From contig JAQMRL010000003.1 of assembly GCA_035578175.1 (NCBI GenBank), positions 103,218,969 through 103,282,968 of the forward strand: DNA of 64,000 nucleotides, written 5' to 3'. This document shows, one piece after another, positions 12,095 to 23,121 of the stretch (positions within the stretch are counted from its first letter, which is position 1; the number at the start of each line of letters is the position of its first letter). The DNA comes from Catonia carolina. Its lineage: Eukaryota > Arthropoda > Insecta > Hemiptera > Achilidae. Under the pieces are notes generated by a model that was given only the letters and a program-made list of their open reading frames with translations, ran no database searches and had not been told where the DNA came from. Both the position numbers and the translations under genes were made by a program.

Positions 12095-12390
12095 CCATCG
12101 GGTTGGTCTAGTAGTAAAGTCGTCGCCACGAAGCTGTTTAACAGTATATTTTCAGAGACGAAGGTTCCTGGTTCAAATCATAGTAAAGTTATTTACTTTA
12201 ATACAGATTTGAATACTAGACAGTGGTTACCGGTGTACTTTGATGGTTCGGATTAAATTTTCTCTCTCTGAGTCTGTACAAGACTGCACCTCATTTACAC
12301 GTCGTACATATCATCCTCATCTCATTGGGCCATGGGGTTGTTTATAGTTCTTAAATTGAACTGATTGCAACGTACACACATTAAAAAAAT
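12095..12390 (+). repeat. SINE-A copy
   Basis: A third tRNA-related family. The head accatcgggttggtctagta carries A box TTGGTCTAGTAG and the B-box region is ggttcctggttcaaatcata. The body contains agacagtggttaccggtgta and gagtctgtacaagactgcac and ends ttgcaacgtacacaca. Length is about 295 bp. Confidence 0.85.
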
Positions 12391-12774
12391 TATATTATCT
12401 CCATTTTGATCACCCAGTACTTAACATCCTAACACGTTTATCAACCGGTAAAAAGAAGTTCTATAATAGAGTAATTTGTTAGAACAATACCATCTGTTTG
12501 ATATATAACACTTTCAATTGTCTTACAGCGAAATACTTGTTAATGATTTGCACGATTTTCTAATTTGTGATGTTGCGTTTCACCTTTACGAAATAACTCA
12601 GAATTCATTCTGTTAGGTTACCTGATAGTTGTAATTTGATACAGTATTCGCAAACTTATTTCAGATAATCCATTCCACTTTCATCCATTTTTTCCGTGAA
12701 TATCAGCTTACAAAAATTATGTGAGTTAAAATTTCAAGGATAACTTAATCTATATAATAGTGTATAGGTCTAAA

Positions 12775-13172
12775 GTTGTTGTTGTTTAGGTCAACATCCA
12801 AAAGGCTGGTTTGAACCTCTAGAGGTTTTACTAAGTAAAAACGAGGAGTGAGGTCGTTTACTATTGCCTTCCTAACTGAGTTGAAAGAGTATGCTTATAA
12901 GCATGCCAGACCCTCCGAAAGCACCTACTTTACACCCCGAAAATGATACCCACATTACATTCACCACAGGGTCTGACTGTATAATGGAATTCATTACTCT
13001 TAGATGAGATAACTCTGACTAGTGTCTTTTACACGTCTACCTCTTCTGTCCTTAAATAATTCAGTCATACAATTGGCTGACCACGTGATGAGAAACAGAA
13101 CTATTTTTTGTAGCCCTGGAACAAGCAGATCGAGTGCAAATAATTTAACACTCCACCTGCCTGTTACGGGCA
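12775..13172 (-). repeat. R450 repeat, copy 2
   Basis: Nearly full-length copy in reverse orientation. It starts with the gttgttgttgtttaggtc tail complement and ends at the ccacctgcctgttacgggca head. Confidence 0.9.
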
Positions 13173-13684
13173 AAGGCCTATTATAATAACGAAATCCATT
13201 CATTGACCACTCGTCACGATAACTCTAGAACCTAGAACTTAAAAAATTGAATATTGATATAAGTTTCCATTAGGATATCTCACATGGTAGTTATCCGCTA
13301 TAAGTATTGAAAAAAATCTACTTCTAGAGGAAGAAATGGTAAATTTGCGAGAAATTAGCTTTTTCGTCACAGCTTTAAGGATTATTTTAGACCGAGATAA
13401 AAGTAAGATAAGTTGAAGATAAAAACGGTTTTTATAAAAACGCTACAACTTTTGTATTTTAGTCACCCCACGTTTCAATTAGTGGTAATCATTTACGATT
13501 TTTATAAAAATCCATTCTTCCAAAGTCATATCTTCAAGGTGTAATACAAACCAAAAAACACATAATTTTAAAAATGAAAGAAAATTTAAAATGCTACAAC
13601 TTTTATGTTTTAGTTTTAAGCTTTGATGTATTTTACGCTATAAATTCAAATAACAAACACTGAAGAAAATTGAAAATTCTAGGC

Positions 13685-13822
13685 AGAATTATTGAAAATC
13701 CTGGGTTTGATTCCAGTTAATGTCTGAAGTTATCGCACGTTAAAACCCACCGATTCTGCACCGTAACCCACAAGTCGTTAATAACAAAACAGTTTACGTG
13801 ACTTTAAACTAAAAAAACACTA
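13685..13822 (+). repeat. SINE-T copy (head truncated)
   Basis: B-box region tgggtttgattccagttaat, body gttaaaacccaccgattctg, tail gtcgttaataacaaaacagt. Confidence 0.65.
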
Positions 13823-14434
13823 TTTGGTAAATTGATATTTAGGATAACATTTACAAAAAAAAATTGTAGTTACAGAAAATTTGTTTTATTAACCGAATAA
13901 TAAAACGAGGTGAACAAAAATAGTTCAATTTGTTTTGTGCAGCGTAACGCTTCTTACAGTAAATTATCTTATTAAACTTTACATTTGTAAGAAAGCAATG
14001 TTAAATTTTTAGCACCATTTCACCTAAAGATTTCTTTCAAGAGAAGTTATTTCCTTAAGGTATAATAGCCTTTATAAAAGAGCTCTATACTGTTCTTTGA
14101 CATAATAAACCATTTCTATAATTTGAATTAAAAAAGATAGAAGTACTCTATTAAGATAATCAGTAAATTAGGTCTAGTTGAAGAGTATTACGTGTTTATG
14201 TGTGGGTGTGATTTAACCTACTTTTTATGAACCGGTACAGTTTTGTATTACTGTGCAGTAGAGTAAAGTAGGTCTGTGTTATATATTTTTGTACTTAATC
14301 ATAAAATTTATACACGTAAGAAATCTTATAATATTTATTAACATGTCATGAGTATGAAATACATTATGTTATATACTCGTATTTTATATTGCATATTAAA
14401 ATGTACAAATAATCATTCAATAACGGCATAATCA

Positions 14435-14836
14435 GTTGTTGTTGCTCAGGTTAACAGCCGAAAGGCTGGTTTGAACCTCTAGAGGTTTTACTAAGCAAAA
14501 TAAAAAGGAATGAGGTGGTTTACTATTGCCTTCCTCATTGAGTTGAAAGAGTATGCTTATCAGCATGCCAGGCCCTCCGAAAAACACCCACTTTCCACCC
14601 TGAAAATGACACCTTCACTTCATTCACCACAGGGTCTGGCTGTATAGTGAAATTCATTACTCCCAGAGGAGATAACTGTGACTAGTGTCTTTTACGCCTC
14701 TACCTCTTCTGTTCTTAAATAGTTCAGTCAGATAATTAGCTGACTATGTTATAAGAAACAGAACTATTTTTCTAGCCCTGGAACCTGGAATGATCGAGTG
14801 CAATTAATTTAACACTCCACCTTTCTGTTATGGGCA
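14435..14836 (-). repeat. R450 repeat, copy 3
   Basis: Full-length reverse copy, ending at the head sequence ctgttatgggca. It is followed after about 16 bp by the head of copy 4 in the opposite orientation, making a head-to-head pair. Confidence 0.9.
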
Positions 14837-14852
14837 TCGTAATCAGTGATGT

Positions 14853-15590
14853 TTGTCCATAACAGCCAGGTGGAGTTTTTATTTATTTGCACTCTATTTC
14901 CTAGTTCTAGAGCTATTGCGAACAAAAGCAGTGCCGACCCTACTCTATGGTAGTGAAAATTGGGTGCTATCAAAGCGAGACGAGACTAGATTACAAGCAT
15001 CTGAAATGAAATTTCTTTGACATATGTATGGGTGTAGTACAGGAATGCCGAAATAAGTAAAAAACTCAACGTCTTCTCTTTAAACGACAAGTTATCTCAG
15101 AACAGAATGATGGAAGAAAAGTATATCTAAGTAGACACTGGGCTATAAGCCGGAGGGCAGGGGAGAACGAGGACGCCCGAAAAAGGATGGGCAGATTTGA
15201 GAGGTTTGGAACAGGCAGAGATGCCTAATCCTTGAAAGGTAGAAAAAGAAGAACTACAAAAAAATAGTTCTGTTTCTTAAACATGGTCAGCTAATTACAT
15301 AACTGAAGCATTTAAGAACAGAAGAGGTAGAGGTGTAAAATACACTAGTCTGAGTTATCTCCTCTGAGAGTAATGAATTTCATCATTACACAGCCAGACC
15401 CTGTGGTAAATGAAGTGAAGGTGTTATTTGCAGGGTGGAACGTAGATGCGTTTCGGAGGTCTTTGCTGATAAGCATACTTTTCCACTCAGTGAGGAAGGC
15501 TATTGTAAACCACCTCACTACTCGTTTTACTTAATAAAGCTTCTAGAGGTTCAAACCAGCCTTTCGGCTGATGATCTAAACAATAATCAC
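14853..15590 (+). repeat. R450 repeat, copy 4, split by a LINE fragment
   Basis: The head (tgtccataacagccaggtgg through ctagttctagagct) occupies 14853-14916. The remainder, from caaaaaaatagttctgtttc to gctgatgatctaaacaataa, occupies 15257-15590. A LINE 3' fragment separates them. Confidence 0.85.
14917..15256 (+). mobile_element. LINE 3' fragment (endonuclease-RT type) inserted in an R450 copy
   Basis: Encodes a broken RT C-terminus: PTLLYGSENWVLSKRDETRL followed by QASEMKFL, then stops. This is the conserved YGSE.W...(K)RLQAAEMRFLR pattern of insect endonuclease-reverse transcriptase LINEs. The 3' end reads ggaacaggcagagatgccta followed by atccttgaaag and a GAA-rich tail. It sits between the two halves of R450 copy 4, which resumes at 15257 in the same orientation. 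Only a very short possible duplication (cta) flanks it. Confidence 0.75.
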
Positions 15591-15749
15591 TTATCTGTAC
15601 GCACTTGTTTATCCGTGCTGCGGAAAATAATTCTTTTATTTAAAAATGTATCAACAACTTGGATATTACAGACTACTGTAGGATTTGAAACTGCAACAGT
15701 TGGTTTTAGCTGGTGAAAATGTCCAGACCCTACCCGGGAATCGAACCCG

Positions 15750-16690
15750 ATATTATAAATTTAGATATTTACATCCTGATGATAATGGTTATTTTGAATG
15801 AGTTTTCTTTAACAAATTGTGAAAAATTGTAAATAATTCCTACACCTTGTATGCACAATCAAGTATTTAAAATAAATTATACACAATCAAGTACAATCAA
15901 GTATTATTTTTTTTTAGCTTTTATTTGTTATCGGGAACTTTTTTTTTATTGCCAACCACCCAATTTGATCGCTGCTTTTCGCTGTATTTTTTTCACGTAA
16001 TTCGACATGAATTTTCGAACAGGGACCCCCAGTGGAGTTTTTTTAAAATGGCTGTCAGCTGGTCACCATACAAAGTCGCTTGCCCAACTTGTGTTACTTA
16101 ACAAATAATAGCGACTTTCTACCAACTGACTGACTGCGCTGGCCCAAAGGCCAAAATAAAGTATAAAAAGTAAATTAACGTTATTTTAGTCTCAAATGGC
16201 CGTTAATGCCCAAAATAATAGATTTAGTTTCGTCCGTCCTGATGATTATGGTTATTTTGAATGAGGTTTTTGAACAAGTTGTGAAAAATTAAAAATATTT
16301 CATACACCATGTACGCACAATCGAAAGTAAATAATTAACGTTATATTAGTCTCAAATGACTGTTAATGCCCGAAATTATAGATTTAGATATTTACATCCT
16401 GATGACTATGGTTTTTTAAAAATGGGGTTTTTGAACAAGTTGTGAAAATTTTAAATATTTCCTACACGTTGTACGCACAATAAAAAGTAAATGAACGTTA
16501 TTTTAGTCTCAAATGGCTGTTAATGCTCGAAATTATAGATTTAGATATTTACATCCTAATGATCAAGGTTATATTTTTGAATGGGATTTTTGAAAAAGTT
16601 GTAAAAAATTGCAAATATTTTGTATACCTTGTACGCACAATCAAAAGTAAATTAACGTTATTTTAGTCTCAAACAGCCGTTAATGAATTA
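15750..16690 (+). repeat. ~160-bp tandem satellite, split by R270
   Basis: About four to five units, each containing gatttagatatttacatcct, gaacaagttgtgaaaa and taaattaacgttattttagt. The taacgttat landmark recurs at about 16174, 16337, 16494 and 16655, giving a 157-164 bp period. The first unit (15750-15900) is separated from the others by the R270 insertion. Confidence 0.85.
15905..16152 (-). repeat. R270 repeat, copy inserted in the satellite
   Basis: A ~250-bp sequence with gatcgctgcttttcgctgta, gggacccccagtgga and agcgactttctaccaactga. It is the reverse complement of 2185-2430. Confidence 0.8.
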
Positions 16691-17375
16691 CAATTTATCA
16701 GTCAGGAACTGAAACGGTACATAAAAACTATTTAGCGTTTATTTAATAATGCATATTGAGATTAATGATAAAAACGTTCTAAATGGCAGACCATTTCTGA
16801 ATGATGGTCATCTGTGACCGTTAATATTTACTGTATTTAGGCCTATACAATAGTAGGCGTTTTAAATAAATAAATAGAAAGATTTTGTCACGTCTCACCT
16901 CATTTAATTTTTAACGATAACGAATTAGTTTACTACTGTTATTTTTGTACACTTCCACGATGTAAAAACCGACCACGTGTGAAATCATTAGTAATAGTCA
17001 CTTTTATAGTGGTCAACTACTTTATTCACAGTTCAGATCGAAATACGGTAATGCGTAAGACTTATATAAATTAAACTACTTTTTATTTTTCCAAAAAAAC
17101 TTTTGTGAGGTTATTTAAATTAGTCGACAGCGATTACTCTGAGATATTCATACTTTTACATGATAGATTGTATCGAATTGAAATCCGGATACTGAATTTT
17201 GTCCTTACCTAAATATTGTACTTACATTGACATAAATTACTTAATAATTACCAAATTATAAAAATAAATTATAAATATTACATTTATTATTTCTGGCGAG
17301 TCTTATAAAAATGATACACTTTTTTTCTAAAAGGTTACAAATTAAAATTTAATCCACTTTTACAAACACATTCAT

Positions 17376-18005
17376 CTATATATCATTCCATTTTTTGAGG
17401 TGGTGGAAATTAACACAACGATTTATGGTTAAGGAAACCCGTGTGCCAGGTTCTATGATGTCCTTCCCGGCATTTAGAACCCATCTTTGCATCTCATCTT
17501 TAAATTTAATCAATTTTTCTGTTATAATTTTAGGAATTACACAGTTTGGAAACCAAGTGAGAGAAGTAACGCTCATAGAGCGCGTTTCTCGCTTTGTCTG
17601 GAAGGAGTATGTGTTCATTTCTTGCGTCGTACTTATGGATTCACCTTAGTACTTTTGGTTTGCTCGTATGTAACTTTCTCAAGATCTCCCTTACAAATAT
17701 TTCCTGGTGTTCATCACTTAAAACTGTAAAAAGCACGTTTAGTGGGGCGTATGCCACATCGAGTTAATATTGTCGGAGTTCACTGTTTCTCAAGCCATTT
17801 CTACTGCATAGAGTAAGTGGGAAATTTTTATAATAGGGAAAAATTTCGATTCTTGGAATTTCAATTTATAATAATATTCATGACTTCCTAAACCCAAAAT
17901 AATGGTTTCTAGGTCCACCTGTATGAGTGTGGGTATTATTCGTTCTGGAGCATAAACTACATAACCGATTATACTAAAACTTGTAAACTCCGGGTTCCTC
18001 AACAA
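17376..18005 (-). pseudogene. Unidentified broken open reading frame
   Basis: Two clean minus-strand frames lie in line. The first (18005-17790) reads NPEFTSFSIIGYVVYAPERI, then GLGSHEYYYKLKFQESKFFP, ending LLYAVEMA-stop. The second (17618-17376) includes RSMSVTSLTWFPNCVIPKII, then KFKDEMQRWVLNAGKDIIEP and RCVNFHHLKKWNDI-stop. The intervening ~170 bp has stops in all frames but keeps coding-like patches. Composition is more protein-like than the low-complexity frames around it. I do not recognise the family. It could be a decayed transposon ORF, an old viral insertion or a processed host gene. Confidence 0.4.
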
Positions 18006-18577
18006 ACCCTTTTTTTCTGAATTCGCTATGTATCCAAATAAAATTTATGATACTTTACTAGCGTGTAAATATGTGAAGACCCAATCTTCTCAAAAAAACG
18101 GCTTTATCGATTTTGATTAAATTTTCCTTACTTTATTTAACTAGTGTCATTAAGAAAGCATTTATATGGTAGCTCTGCAAAAATTCGTAGGAAGGCTCTT
18201 TTCTCGAAAAATCGGGCTTTGAAAATTACACATATAATACTTTAGAGCAAAAACAAAACACATACAACGTGACAGTTAAAGAAGAAGATTCCAGATACAG
18301 CATTCAAAAAAATTAGAATTTCTAATCTTGCCATGAATTTTTTAGACAACTGGGACTCAAGACGATTTAAGCACAGACATCCATTTGACTTGTATTAAAG
18401 AAACACTTATCTCTGTATATTTACACTATATTATAATATTTAATTTTAAACTACACCAAACTATCAACAATTCATAATAAAATCCAATATTAACTAACAT
18501 ATTTGAAAAGTTTCTCCGCAAGGGGATTATTTCATCCAAAGGACAACACAGAAAAACGAATTTATTAAATATGTTAT

Positions 18578-19060
18578 GAGCCACCGGGTTGATTTAGAGG
18601 TAAAGTCGTCGCCAAAATTAGCTGTTTAACAGTTGATTTTCGGAGACAAAGGTTCCTGGTTCAAATCCTAGTAAAGGTTAGGTTAATCCTAGTAAAGTAA
18701 AGGTTACTTTTATAGGGATTTTAATGCTAGACAGTGGCTACCGGTGTACTTTGATGGTTGGGGTTCAAATAACCATACTTTCTCGGGAATGGTCGGCCTG
18801 AGTCTGTACAAGACTCTACCTCATTTACACGTCATACATATCTTTTTTTGTTTAACGTCCGACTGTTCTGCAATTACTGCTAATGCAGACGGTGAAGGAT
18901 GAAATGATTTTTCTGTAACGTATGAAAATATGCCGTGCCTGAATGGGATTCGAATCCAAGAATACATATCATGCCATACATGTCATCCTCATCTTATTGG
19001 GTCATGGGGTTGCTCATTGTTCTGAATTGAACAGATTGCAACGTACACGCATTAGGGATC
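18578..19060 (+). repeat. SINE-A copy, interrupted by SINE-G
   Basis: Head gagccaccgggttgatttag; body with tgctagacagtggctaccgg. It resumes after the SINE-G insertion at 18975 and ends attgcaacgtacacgcatta. Confidence 0.85.
18840..18974 (-). mobile_element. SINE-G copy inserted in a SINE-A copy
   Basis: Flanked by a 7-bp duplication catacat (18833-18839, 18975-18981). The tail complement tttgtttaacgtccgactgt and a B-box complement gggattcgaatcc are present; the 5' head is truncated. Confidence 0.8.
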
Positions 19061-19754
19061 AAAAAAATAAATGTAAATTTAAGTACAGTTAGTAGATTGA
19101 CTGTGTAAATAAAAAACCCATATTAACACCTTTATATTTTTTAAATTTTATTTTAAGTTGCATCAATAATATCGTTCATTCACGACTACTTTGAGTGAGG
19201 ATGGGAATGTGAATGTGTAATAATAATTTTTCAGATCCTAGCCGGAAATCAAACTCGGGACTTCTGATTTGTAGCGACTACATTTTATATTAATGCGTTT
19301 ACATTTTATAACGTTTGAAAAAACCAATAATTAAAGAGCAATACAATTTAATGAACCTAGTGTTTTGGATTTTATTAGATTCAATTATGAGTTTTTGTGA
19401 TAATCATTCCAGCTGGAAAATAAAGGAAAATTATTCAGGATAGTTATAAAATAAAATCCTGAGAAAATCAGGAACAATTAATATAGTAGCTACATTTCAT
19501 TCAACCGTAGAATAAACTGCGTATTTTTTCCACTGTAATATTGTAATATTATTTCATGCTAGGGGTCTAAAGTTTTCCCACAGTTTTCTTTAACTATTTC
19601 CGATTCGCTGAATGAGAAAATGTATTCATTTGTTTTAGCTCAATGTAAAGCATTTAATCATTTCGATTAGTATCGGTCATTTGTCAGGTAGGATAGTAAT
19701 TACAGTACCCCGAAATGTAAAATTATAAAAAGAATGCTATTTATATAGTATCAT

Positions 19755-19845
19755 GAAAACCGGCCCGTTGGTGTAGTGGTCATCGCAACTGGCTTATATG
19801 CCAGAGGTTCCGGGTTTAATTTTCGGTCAGGTCTGGCCTTTTTTT
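19755..19845 (+). repeat. SINE-G head
   Basis: ccggcccgttggtgtagtgg through ggttccgggtttaattttcg gtcaggtctgg: A and B boxes recognisable. The tail is not seen. Confidence 0.75.
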
Positions 19846-19924
19846 CACTGTATATTACCTTATACCATTATTAACGAACAAACTAAGGTTTATGTAGGTA
19901 CCATCGCTCAATAAAAACAACCAA

Positions 19925-20092
19925 AAACAGACCGCCTCCGTGGCCTAGTGGTTAGCGTGCTACGCTGTAAAGTGGAGGTTCCGGGTTTAATTCCCGGCCA
20001 GGGCCTGGAAAATTATTACAAGTTCAAATCCACCGTTTCTTAACCCAAAGTGGTGGCCAATAACCCAGATGTTGATGCGACTTAAAATAAAT
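19925..20092 (+). repeat. SINE-T copy
   Basis: tRNA-like head cctccgtggcctagtggtta ... ggttccgggtttaattcccg, followed by body ccaccgtttcttaacccaaa and tail ccagatgttgatgcgactta plus A-rich end. Best-preserved SINE-T here. Confidence 0.85.
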
Positions 20093-20154
20093 AAGAAAAA
20101 AACAACACCATCAGGAAAGAGGAGCCTAACATTTCAGTTAACAAAAAATATTAA

Positions 20155-20350
20155 GCCGGCCGCATTGGTGTAGTTGGTAACGTGCTCGCCTCTCATCATG
20201 CGGTCCTGGGTTCGAATCCCACTCAGGCACGGCATATTTTCATACGTTACAAAAATCATTTCATCCTCCATTGTACTATAGTTACACCCCAACGTCGTCG
20301 CTAATGACTGTTGTAGTTGATGCGACGTTAAATAAATGAATTTAAAAAAA
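20155..20350 (+). repeat. Chimeric SINE: SINE-G head with SINE-T tail
   Basis: The head ccggccgcattggtgtagtt through ggttcgaatcccactcaggc is nearly identical to that at 58353. The 3' part switches to aacgtcgtcgctaatgactg and gttgatgcgacgttaaataa, the tail of the SINE-T copies. Confidence 0.8.
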
Positions 20351-20574
20351 ATATATTTAAAAGTTTGATCTTAAGTCCCATTTAATTTATGTTAAGGGTG
20401 TACAAAAAGGGTGCCCTATTCGAAAGCTTGCAGAGGTAAGCCTGCCATTGCCAACCAAAATTTCAATGTTACAGAAAAATAAAATTTTAGGTTAAAAATG
20501 AATTTTTATTAGTTCATAAAAAAATAAATCGTTCTAACACTAAAAATATTCAAAATAGTATTTTGTAGTTTATT

Positions 20575-20740
20575 TAAAGTCGCACCGACAGCTTGGTCAT
20601 TAGCGACTACTGTGGGTTTTGGTAACTTAACGGTGGTTTTAACGAGTTAAAATTTTCTGACCTTAGCAGGGAATCGAACCCAGGATCTTTCACTTTACAG
20701 ACAAACGCGCTAGTAACTACGACGCGGAGGCGGTCTCAAA
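20575..20740 (-). repeat. SINE-T copy
   Basis: Starts aaagtcgcaccgacagcttg (tail complement), with ttagcgactactgtgggttt. Ends with the head complement agggaatcgaacccaggatc ... cgacgcggaggcggtc. Confidence 0.8.
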
Positions 20741-21373
20741 ATACATTATTCCATTAATTTTTGTTTAAAAGTTGTTTTTGTAAACTTTGGGGTATCCGGA
20801 CGTTGGCAATTTATGCATAACTTACGGACGTCCGGTAAACCGGATGTTGTCACTACGTAAATTTTATGAACATTTTCTAGTTATTTTTATGCATGGTTTT
20901 TACCTTGCATAAAGAAATTATGTTCATTTTGGAAAAGTGTCATTTTAGGTGGTTTTTGAAAAGAAAATATTTAATTGCTAAAAATCCAAGGAAGTTGATT
21001 AATATTGTAACATTATTTAGTGATATTCTAGAAATGGTTGGGGGAATAGATTGATTATTGTAAAACATTGTGTATTGTATGGAATAGAGTGTGTTTACAA
21101 CAACAACAAGTTAGTTAGACAAAGGTATTTGTATTGCAATTGGTCATAGGTAAAAGCTATTATTAATTGTAAAATCCTCGTTATTGTTAGTAAGTCTCAG
21201 CTTTAAATTTTGTAATTAATTAAAGTGAAATAATCTAATTGTATTTTGTTAGTATAGGCTAAGTTTAATAATTAATTGTAATTTATTTATTATACCCAGA
21301 TCCCAAATGAACGTAGGCTTAGTGTTATAATATAAATGTTGTGTCCCTTTTCTTTTAAAAAATATTATCCTAC

Positions 21374-21592
21374 CTGGAAAATATTTGCAGAAAATGCAGC
21401 TAATGGTGGCCTAAGGCTAAGACTAGAACCTCTAAGATATTCAGGAACTCTTCCCAAAGTTTGTCTTTTAATTAAAAGATTAGTTCTTCTTCTTAAAACG
21501 TCTCCAATTGATGCAAAGTTAATTTCTTCGACATGTCCATCATAGTACTGCTGAGCTCGCTCCTTGTAGAAATCCAAGATTTTGCCTTTAAC
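21374..21592 (-). CDS. Serpin gene, exon C: serpin core
   Basis: A 219-bp exon of exactly 73 codons, phase 0 at both ends. The acceptor is TTTCATAAG before 21592, and the donor is CAG|GTAGGA at 21374/21373. It begins VKGKILDFYKERAQQYYDG and continues with a VEEINF segment, RRRTNLLIKRQT, and ends in SANIFQ. This order matches the serpin core after helix D: strand 2A, helix E/F, then the strand 3A region, where other serpins carry a NAIYFKG-like motif. Joining to exon B in phase 0 gives ...LYSDK|VKGKIL without a break. The following exons, which should encode strand 4C, the gate, the shutter and the reactive-centre loop, were not recognised below 21374. The gene is therefore incomplete as annotated here. 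Confidence 0.8.
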
Positions 21593-21844
21593 CTTATGAA
21601 ACAAAACAGAAGTTAATTATTGTCTAAAAAAGTAATGATTTTTTTTTTAAATTACCAAATACAAACACAACTTCTCAATATGGAGACAGATTTTAGTAGA
21701 ATAAATTCTTTTGTCATGAGTAAACATTAAGATTAGTATCTTGTTACTGAATCCAGTTTTGTGCTACAGCAACTGAACCTTTACCAGAAATATCATACTT
21801 CGTAACTATCAGAGTTAATATGATAGTATTTCTTCTTAGGGTGT

Positions 21845-21930
21845 TACAGGTATGTAGATATGAAACGACTTGCGCAAGATAGTACAGGTTGGAGAACTGC
21901 ATCAAACCAGTCGAGAGACTGATGATAAAA
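21845..21930 (+). mobile_element. LINE 3' tail with AACCAGTC hairpin
   Basis: Reads gaaacgacttgcgcaagata, then gttggagaactgcatcaaac and cagtcgagagactgatgat, followed by an A-rich tail. The catcaaaccagtc...gactga.ga core is the widespread 3' terminus of arthropod endonuclease-RT LINEs, known to me from many insect sequences. Only the 3' end is present, inside serpin intron 2. Confidence 0.6.
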
Positions 21931-22203
21931 AAAAATTTCTTCTTAAAAAATTATTTTTCATTGTCACTGTTTTTACATGTTTGTAATGAGTTGTTTTAAA
22001 CTGCAAAATTGCATTTAGTCAGCTAATTAGAGAGGCAAAAAAGTAATTCGGTTTACTCTTTTGAATTAAAGCATTATGAATAGAGAAATAAATGAAAAAT
22101 TTAAAACCAAAGGAAACTATAAATTAAAGTGACATTAATAATTTTCTCCAAAAATTAATTTTATCATATTTAAAGTTCATATATTTGAATTTCACCATAA
22201 TTA

Positions 22204-22606
22204 CGCCCACAACAGATAGGTGGAATGTTAAATTATTTGTACTCGATCTGCTAGTTCCAGGGCTACAAAAAAATTGTTCTGTTTCTTATCACATGTTTGG
22301 CCAAAATTATACGACTAAACCATTCAAGAACAGAAAAAATAGAGGTTTAAAAGACTTTAGTTAGAGTTGTCTCCTCTGAGAATAATGATTTCATTATACA
22401 GCCAGACCCTGTGGTGAATGAAGTGAAGGTGTCATTTGTAGGGTGGAAAGTAGATACTTTTCAGAGGGTCTGGCATACTGATAAGCAAACTTTTCCACTC
22501 AGTGAGGAAGACAAGGGTAAACCACCTTACTCCTTGTTTTACTTAGTAAAGTTTCTAGAGGTTCAAACCAGCCTTTCGGCTGATGACCTAAACAACAACA
22601 CATATT
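22204..22606 (+). repeat. R450 repeat, copy 5
   Basis: Nearly full-length copy inside serpin intron 2, in antisense orientation to the gene. It ends gatgacctaaacaacaacac. Confidence 0.9.
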
Positions 22607-23121
22607 GAAAGCCAGATCATGTGGTGAAAATAGTGGAAATGTTAGTTCTTTTCAGGAGATACCAATTCCTGATGAACACTCAGTTCAGTGGTTGCTAATA
22701 ACTATGGAATTAACACTATGTTTACACCAAAAAATTTGCATACTTAAACTTTTATTAAAGTCGTCATAAGCTTACAATTTTCATTTTATATAAATATTCA
22801 TCTCTTAACTAAATTACATTTTGTTAAATAACTGGGAAAGTCACAGAGTCCATGTGTTCAATTGACATTTTCTTGAAAATACTTTCCAACAGAAAAGCAA
22901 GGATTTTGTTTTACAGCCAAATCGTAACTTAAATGAAAAAGCTTTGCACCTGAAACTTTTTTGAAAGAGAGCAATATGTTTTGATCTTTAAACTGACACT
23001 TCTACGGGTTGTATCTGTACATTATTAATTTTTGTAGATGTACTTTATTAGTGTTCAACAAAGTTATTATAACAAACTGTTATAATAAAAAAATATAAAT
23101 ATAAATATAACAAATATTTAC

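Larger units (their letters stand above)
21593..23121 (-). other. Serpin intron 2, carrying an R450 copy
   Basis: 1,529-bp intron with phase-0 borders. It holds a nearly full-length R450 repeat in the opposite orientation to the gene (22204-22606) and a LINE 3' tail (21845-21930). The remaining sequence is AT-rich and unremarkable. Confidence 0.75.

Noticed and set aside
19755..20240. tRNA genes suggested by A and B box matches
   Set aside because: Boxes are present, but acceptor and anticodon stems do not pair properly, and each match continues into a SINE body and A-rich tail.
22411..22608. Small gene within the R450 copy
   Set aside because: The same frame recurs in other R450 copies with various truncations. 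It is a repeat property, not a single-copy gene; reported as a finding instead.
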